NCBI GenBank assembly: GCA_041746135.1
Contig: JBGTHQ010000019.1
Coordinates: 40,261 to 104,260 of the forward strand
DNA: 64,000 nt
From: Alg239-R122 sp041746135
GTDB taxonomy: Bacteria; Pseudomonadota; Alphaproteobacteria; Sphingomonadales; Sphingomonadaceae
Direction: 5' to 3'
The position numbers and the translations under genes are program-made. Below are positions 60,647 to 64,000 of the stretch, one piece after another. Below the pieces are notes generated by a model. The model searched no databases and was not told where the DNA came from. It saw only the letters and a program-made list of their open reading frames with translations. Every line of letters starts with the position of its first letter. Within the stretch, counting starts at the first letter, position 1.

Positions 60647-61078
60647 TTGGCTTACTGTGAAGTGACGGAATGGTTAACAACAATCGCAGCAGTTATTGGT
60701 GCGGCTACCGCTGTGATCGCTGCTTGGATAGGGTTGCGGACATTCAGTCATCAGCGAACTGTAAATGATGTAAACTTAGCTTTGAATATTTTTGCTGAAA
60801 TCAACAGATATTGGGACCGGCTTAATGATAAAGATAGTGATTATGACTATAATCTTGGACAAATTTTAGCATACTTTGAAATTGCTGCTAACATGTTCCG
60901 CAATAGGATTTTGACCAAAGCCGCAACAGATATTCTAGGAGATCACATTGAAGAGGTATATGTGAAGCTACAATCTAGCGATTATGGAAAAAACTTAATC
61001 GACAGATGTCGATCAGCTGAAACTACGTTCAAAGAACTCAAAAAATTTATTGAGGAAAGAAAATTGCCTCGATTATAG
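60647..61078 (+). CDS. One-helix membrane protein with cytoplasmic helical domain
   Basis: Predicted 143 aa if TTG 60647 is used; GTG 60662 would give 138. A single membrane helix at about 10-31 ('LTTIAAVIGAATAVIAAWIGL') is followed by a helical domain of about 110 residues with 'ALNIFAEINRYWDRLND' and a C-terminal 'FKELKKFIEERKLPRL'. AT-rich, like the small repeat gene it abuts with no gap. The layout (short helix plus cytoplasmic helical domain) is seen in many uncharacterised membrane effectors and sensors. I do not assign a function. Confidence 0.65.
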   Translation: MAYCEVTEWLTTIAAVIGAATAVIAAWIGLRTFSHQRTVNDVNLALNIFAEINRYWDRLNDKDSDYDYNLGQILAYFEIAANMFRNRILTKAATDILGDHIEEVYVKLQSSDYGKNLIDRCRSAETTFKELKKFIEERKLPRL

Positions 61079-61219
61079 ATATCTCAATATGAGGCAGTAA
61101 ATATAATGGTAAATAATATAAACTATTAGGTTGCTTTCAGTTTGCTTATTTAAAAAATATAAATTCGATAAATTAAAATCAAAATTGCTACTGACTTCAA
61201 TAAAAAAGGATGTTTGATC

Positions 61220-61357
61220 ATGGCAAAGAATGAAAAGACTGGTGTGAAGGCTGGTAAGGCTGCATCGAAAGTGTTGAAAGACAAGCGTACAGGAAAAGAC
61301 TCAAAAACTGCGGCAGGTTCCGCCTTAAGCCAACGGCCAGACAAAAAGAAAAAGTAA
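61220..61357 (+). CDS. Tiny lysine-rich protein
   Basis: Predicted 45 aa, 'MAKNEKTGVKAGKAASKVL...', strongly basic, with AAAAGGA before the ATG. Similar in kind to the basic mini-protein at 30551-30679. Likely disordered and possibly nucleic-acid associated. It closes the AT-rich island; the 141 bases before it hold no gene. Confidence 0.6.
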   Translation: MAKNEKTGVKAGKAASKVLKDKRTGKDSKTAAGSALSQRPDKKKK

Positions 61358-61372
61358 AAAACATACATTTCC

Positions 61373-61860
61373 GTCATGCTGAACTTGTTTCAGCATCCAG
61401 AGCGGCAAACGCTGCGGTCGTGGTAGGTTGCTCTGCCGGAGACAAGCATTAACGGTGCGCTGTGGCGCCCTAGACTCCGGGTCAAGCCCGGAGTGACGGT
61501 TTTTGGGTGCGTCATCCTCCCCTTTCGTCATGCCGGACTTGATCCGGCATCCAGAGCGGCAAGGTGGGCCGGTTGTGATGGGTTGCTCTGGCGAAGATGA
61601 GCACTAACGGTGCGCTGCGCCGCGCTAGACTCCGGATCAGGTCCGGAGTGACGGTTTTTGGGTGCGTCATCCCCCCTTTCGTCATGCCGGACTTGATCCG
61701 GCATCCAGAGCGGCAAGGTATGCCGGTTCTGACGGGCACTCCGACCCAAATAAAATCTAGTGTTGCAATGTGCCGCACTGGACCACGGATCAAGTCCGGG
61801 GTGACGGGTTGGAGGTTGTGTGTCGCCACTGGAATCGGGATCGGGTCCGGAGTGACGGGC
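61373..61860. repeat. Tandem 154-bp REP-type repeat block
   Basis: GTCATGC(C/T)GGACTTGATCCGG-type units begin at 61373, 61527 and 61681, exactly 154 bases apart. Each unit holds two palindromes: ATGCCGGA...TCCGGCAT followed by CCAGAGCGGCAA, and ACTCCGG(G/A)TCA...CCGGAGT followed by GACGGTTTTTGGGTGCGTCAT. The third unit decays after about 50 bases, and two further CCGGAGT/CCGGGGT-type half palindromes follow to 61860. This is a REP/BIME-like element array; the third copy is partial. Confidence 0.88.
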
Positions 61861-61919
61861 TTAAAAGGGCAAGCCATTGGCGGCTTTTCTTATTCTCGCC
61901 GCTATCGCATACCTGCCGT

Positions 61920-62228
61920 ATGAGCAGACAGCCCTGCACCTATATGCTGGCGAGCGGCCGCAACGGGACGATCTATACCGGCGTCACGTCGAACCTGATG
62001 CAGCGCATCCATCAGCACCGCGAAGGTACGTTCGGCGGGTTTACCGCGCAGCACAAGGTGCACCGGCTGGTCGCCTATGATATGTTCGACACAATGGAAG
62101 CGGCGATTGCGGCGGAGAAACGGTGGAAGAACTGGCGGCGGTCGTGGAAGCTGGCGCGGATTGAGGCCGACAATCCGACATGGCGCGATCTGGCCGAGGA
62201 TTTCGGGTTCGAGGCGCTGGAGGGGTGA
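61920..62228 (+). CDS. GIY-YIG nuclease-like protein
   Basis: Predicted 102 aa from ATG 61920. 'CTYMLASGRNGTIYTGVTSNLMQRIHQHREG' (cited in part) is a GIY-YIG variant with the catalytic Tyr/Arg pattern, then 'EKRWKNWRRSWKLARIEADNP' (in part) and 'DLAEDFGFEAL' of the UPF0213/YhbQ type. Function in the cell is unclear for this group. It is flanked on both sides by REP-type palindromes. Confidence 0.9.
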   Translation: MSRQPCTYMLASGRNGTIYTGVTSNLMQRIHQHREGTFGGFTAQHKVHRLVAYDMFDTMEAAIAAEKRWKNWRRSWKLARIEADNPTWRDLAEDFGFEALEG

Positions 62229-62265
62229 TCGGCATCATGCGGTACCCGGAGCTTTCCCTCTCGTC

Positions 62266-62404
62266 ACCCCGGACGTGATCCGGGGTCCAGGGCGGCGGGC
62301 AATTCGGTGACAATCGGCGGTACGCCGTAACCAACCGGAAGGTTGGCGCCGTGTTGCTCTGGATGCTGACCCGAAGGGCAAGCGCAGCTAATGAAGTTCA
62401 GCAT
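62266..62404. repeat. Two further REP-like palindromes after GIY-YIG gene
   Basis: ACCCCGGA-CGTGA-TCCGGGGT (62266-62286) followed by CCAGGGCGG, and ATGCTGA...TCAGCAT (62363-62369 with 62398-62404), are related to the tandem block upstream of the nuclease gene. The second has a longer, altered centre. Confidence 0.75.
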
Positions 62405-62459
62405 GACGAACGATAGGTTGAGTTAGTGAATGAGGATGAATCCCGTCCATGCAAAAACT

Positions 62460-62482
62460 CGGTCAAAGTACCACTTTGACCG
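62460..62482 (-). terminator. Terminator after entericidin-like gene
   Basis: CGGTCAAAGT-ACC-ACTTTGACCG is a perfect 10-bp stem with a 3-base loop, followed on the minus strand by AGTTTTTG. It lies 4 bases after the entericidin stop. Confidence 0.88.
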
Positions 62483-62486
62483 AACC

Positions 62487-62630
62487 CTAATCGATCACCC
62501 GTTCGCCCGCGCGGCCGACCGACTGGACGTCCTCGCCCAGCCCCTTGACCGTGTTGCAGGCGGTCAGCGTCGCCAGTGTCAGGCCGACCAGTGCCAGCGT
62601 CCATGCCATTTTGCGGTTTCGTGTCTTCAT
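62487..62630 (-). CDS. Entericidin A/B-like lipoprotein
   Basis: Predicted 47 aa. 'MKTRNRKMAWTLALVGL', lipobox 'TLTAC' with Cys25, then 'NTVKGLGEDVQSVGRAG', the conserved short helix of the entericidin family. In E. coli such small lipoproteins are linked with stationary-phase lysis, EcnA as antidote and EcnB as toxin. A single gene is present here. It is encoded 12 bases after the HNH gene on the same strand and ends at a strong terminator. Confidence 0.9.
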   Translation of the reverse strand: MKTRNRKMAWTLALVGLTLATLTACNTVKGLGEDVQSVGRAGERVID

Positions 62631-62642
62631 GCCCGTATCGCC

Positions 62643-63086
62643 TTAGCTAAAAAATCGCGTGCGCGCGCCCGTGCGTGTGCAGGTCGGCATTGTGCCGCCG
62701 CGCGGATGACAGCACGCTGAACCCGCTAACAAGCGGTGCGTGCTTGTCTGTTTTGACTGTCGGCGGCGCTTTGCTTCTGTCCTTCGCGCCAGCACACGCT
62801 CTGTTTCCAACCGCCATTTTTTCTGGATTTCCAGCTTCTTGGCATGTGGGTGATTTTTCAAATGCCGGTTACACGGAGCATGACACAGGACTAGGTTGTC
62901 CAGCTCGTCGCTGCCGCCCAGGCATTGGGGCGTAAGATGCTCCAAAGTCGTTTGCGCTTTGGTACTGATACATCCGCGGCGTGCTTTCAGGTCTAAACCA
63001 CATAGCCAGCATGCCGGGCCATCCCGCGCCAGAATCATCTCCACGCGCTTTCTTTTCCATTTTGCCGACTTATGCCTGTATGTCAT
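62643..63086 (-). CDS. HNH endonuclease
   Basis: Predicted 147 aa. Zinc Cys pairs 'CWLCG' (26, 29) and 'LCHAPCNRH' (68, 72) surround the HNH core 'LEHLTPQCLGGSDELDNLVL' (His50, Asn64) and Asn73. It is short, with no extra DNA-recognition domain visible; residues after about 105 look like an unstructured tail. HNH proteins of this kind cut DNA in repair, mobile elements or phage contexts. The start has only a weak ribosome site. It is followed by the entericidin gene. Confidence 0.85.
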   Translation of the reverse strand: MTYRHKSAKWKRKRVEMILARDGPACWLCGLDLKARRGCISTKAQTTLEHLTPQCLGGSDELDNLVLCHAPCNRHLKNHPHAKKLEIQKKWRLETERVLARRTEAKRRRQSKQTSTHRLLAGSACCHPRGGTMPTCTRTGARTRFFS

Positions 63087-63562
63087 CTTAGCAGCATAAG
63101 TAGAAAATATTTACAGAAAAATTAACGTTGCCAAAGCCATATGGAACCGCCCCCTTCACAAAAGCCTGTCCTACACAATGCCGGATGTATTATGGTCGGA
63201 CTGTTTCCCGGCTGGATACGGAAAAATGCCCGTGCTTTCTTTGCAATCCCCGTTACGATCCCCATTGCTATTCCCGTCACGGTTCCAGGTGCGTTTCCGG
63301 CCCGCGCGGCCGTGTGTCCCGGCGGCCCGGATTTTGCCGTGCGCGCGGCAGGGGTTCGCTGGCGGAAAAACAGCCCCCAAAAAATGGGGCAAAAAACAGG
63401 GATGTGACACTTTTGGTGTCACTTTCACACCGCCAGCCCGCGGACATGTGCGGGTCGGTAAAATTGTCACCAAAAACGCTTTTGTCGCTTTGGGTGTCAC
63501 CTTTGCGGTCGCTCTTGCCGGTTGTGTCGCTTTTGCGGGATGGTCGAGGCGGGCGGCGGCAC
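63087..63562. other. Intergenic region with iterated TGTCRC motif
   Basis: About 475 bases without a convincing gene. Between 63403 and 63538 the motif TGTCRC(C/T)TT(T)G occurs at 63417, 63483, 63495 and 63525, plus a TGACACTTTTGG variant at 63403. A frame that spans it encodes only repeated 'VTF'-type peptides, which I take as chance. The part nearest the HNH gene is AT-rich and may hold its promoter. Confidence 0.55.
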
Positions 63563-63991
63563 TCAGCACCAGTCGCGGCGGGTGCCCTGCCATTGCTCGG
63601 CCAGCCCCTCGGCCACCAATATGTCGCCCAGGTTCGCGCCCTCGCGCGTCACGATGCGCAGCTCGCGGCCATAGCGGTCGGTGTCGCGGTCGATCGGATC
63701 GAGGGCGAACGCGCCCTGGTTGAGCAGGAATTGCAGGCGGTTGGTCGCGGTCCGGCCCAGCCGCGCCTCGGCGGCGCAGCCGGGGCGGCCGGTTTCAGGG
63801 GTGTTGATGTCGGCGATGCGGATCTTGCGCCCCTGGAACCAGATCGTGTCGCCATCGACAACGCAGGTGATTCGCGGGCCCGAATCGCACAGCGCGAAAT
63901 GCGCGCGGAACGGATCGGCGGCGCGCACCGGGATGGCCGCCGCGCCCGGCGGGGGGCCGTGCCACAGCACGATCGCCATGAAAACCGCCAT
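63563..63991 (-). CDS. Thermonuclease (SNase)-family protein, possibly incomplete at 5' end
   Basis: Predicted 142 aa as seen; the gene may start a little outside the window. The SNase domain shows 'CVVDGDTIWFQGRKIRIADINTPE' (cited in part), with the catalytic Arg/Asp region, 'RDTDRYGRELRIV' and 'GDILVAEGLAEQW'. The N-terminal hydrophobic stretch ('VFMAIVLWHG') may be a signal peptide. These calcium-dependent nucleases degrade extracellular or periplasmic DNA and RNA. Confidence 0.88.
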   Translation of the reverse strand: MAVFMAIVLWHGPPPGAAAIPVRAADPFRAHFALCDSGPRITCVVDGDTIWFQGRKIRIADINTPETGRPGCAAEARLGRTATNRLQFLLNQGAFALDPIDRDTDRYGRELRIVTREGANLGDILVAEGLAEQWQGTRRDWC

Positions 63992-64000
63992 GCACAGCGC

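Noticed and set aside
61373..61860. CRISPR array
   Set aside because: Repeats are 154 bases apart with internal palindromes and conserved spacers, and no cas genes are present.
61325..61877. Several short frames with 'HSGLDPESR'-type peptides
   Set aside because: These are translations of the REP-type repeat units, a known source of false genes.
63178..63723. 181-aa frame across the TGTCRC repeat region
   Set aside because: It overlaps the SNase gene on the other strand and its recurring 'VTF' residues come from the DNA repeats.

Overview
The window is a high-GC alphaproteobacterial chromosome segment, most likely from the order Sphingomonadales (Sphingopyxis/Sphingomonas/erythrobacter-like). 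Support comes from the rpmF-plsX-fabH-ihfA-merR gene order, a class I lysyl-tRNA synthetase, a PEPxxWA-CTERM protein, MASE1-GGDEF and DUF481 proteins, and palindromic REP-type repeats of the kind common in this order. No rRNA, tRNA or CRISPR array was recognised.

Bases 1 to about 20.2 kb are the right arm of a prophage with Mu/B3-like head genes and a siphovirus-type tail. The order is scaffold, DUF2190 capsid cement, major capsid protein, small connector genes including a DUF1320 (gp36-like) protein, virion morphogenesis protein, tail terminator, tail tube, chaperone with a probable -1 frameshift into DUF1799, tape measure, and a very large collagen-repeat tail protein. Further tail proteins, a secreted DUF1996 protein and a lysis cassette follow. 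The lysis cassette holds a GH108 endolysin, a CarF/TMEM189-like lipid desaturase, a holin-like protein and a nested Rz/Rz1 spanin pair. Almost all these genes overlap by 1-4 bases. A divergent pair (61-aa DNA-binding-like protein and S24/LexA-like repressor) with a large inverted-repeat operator follows; it may be phage or host. Replication, integrase or transposase genes are not in the window.

21.3-31.6 kb is host sequence: a DUF481 outer-membrane protein; an HxlR regulator divergent from a seven-gene operon of four VOC-fold proteins, a GST-fold protein, DUF1428 and an AAC(3)-I-like acetyltransferase; an exosortase-sorted protein; a MASE1-PAS-GGDEF diguanylate cyclase; a metallo-beta-lactamase-fold hydrolase; small proteins; and a MAPEG protein.

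31.8-53.0 kb is core metabolism: L32 with fatty acid/phospholipid initiation genes (plsX, fabH), IHF alpha, a MerR regulator, a SixA-like phosphatase with no standard start codon, a DinG-like helicase, class I LysRS, a double cupin, a fatty acid desaturase, a BON-MscS channel, and an argE-like/DUF885/DUF6065-like/amidohydrolase run. Cytochrome b561, a TauE-family transporter, class I fumarase and an NTF2-like protein complete it.

53.4-60.4 kb holds class I ribonucleotide reductase. nrdA, preceded by a pair of NrdR boxes, is separated from nrdB by an FkbM methyltransferase and two lipid-linked-sugar glycosyltransferases. After nrdB comes a small AT-rich island (60.38-61.36 kb) with a PTGHL-repeat peptide, a one-helix membrane protein and a tiny lysine-rich protein. 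A tandem REP-repeat block, a GIY-YIG nuclease, an entericidin-like lipoprotein, an HNH nuclease and a thermonuclease close the window. The best candidates for something new are the lipid desaturase inside the phage lysis cassette, the DUF1996 protein in the tail cassette, and the PTGHL-repeat/membrane-protein pair.
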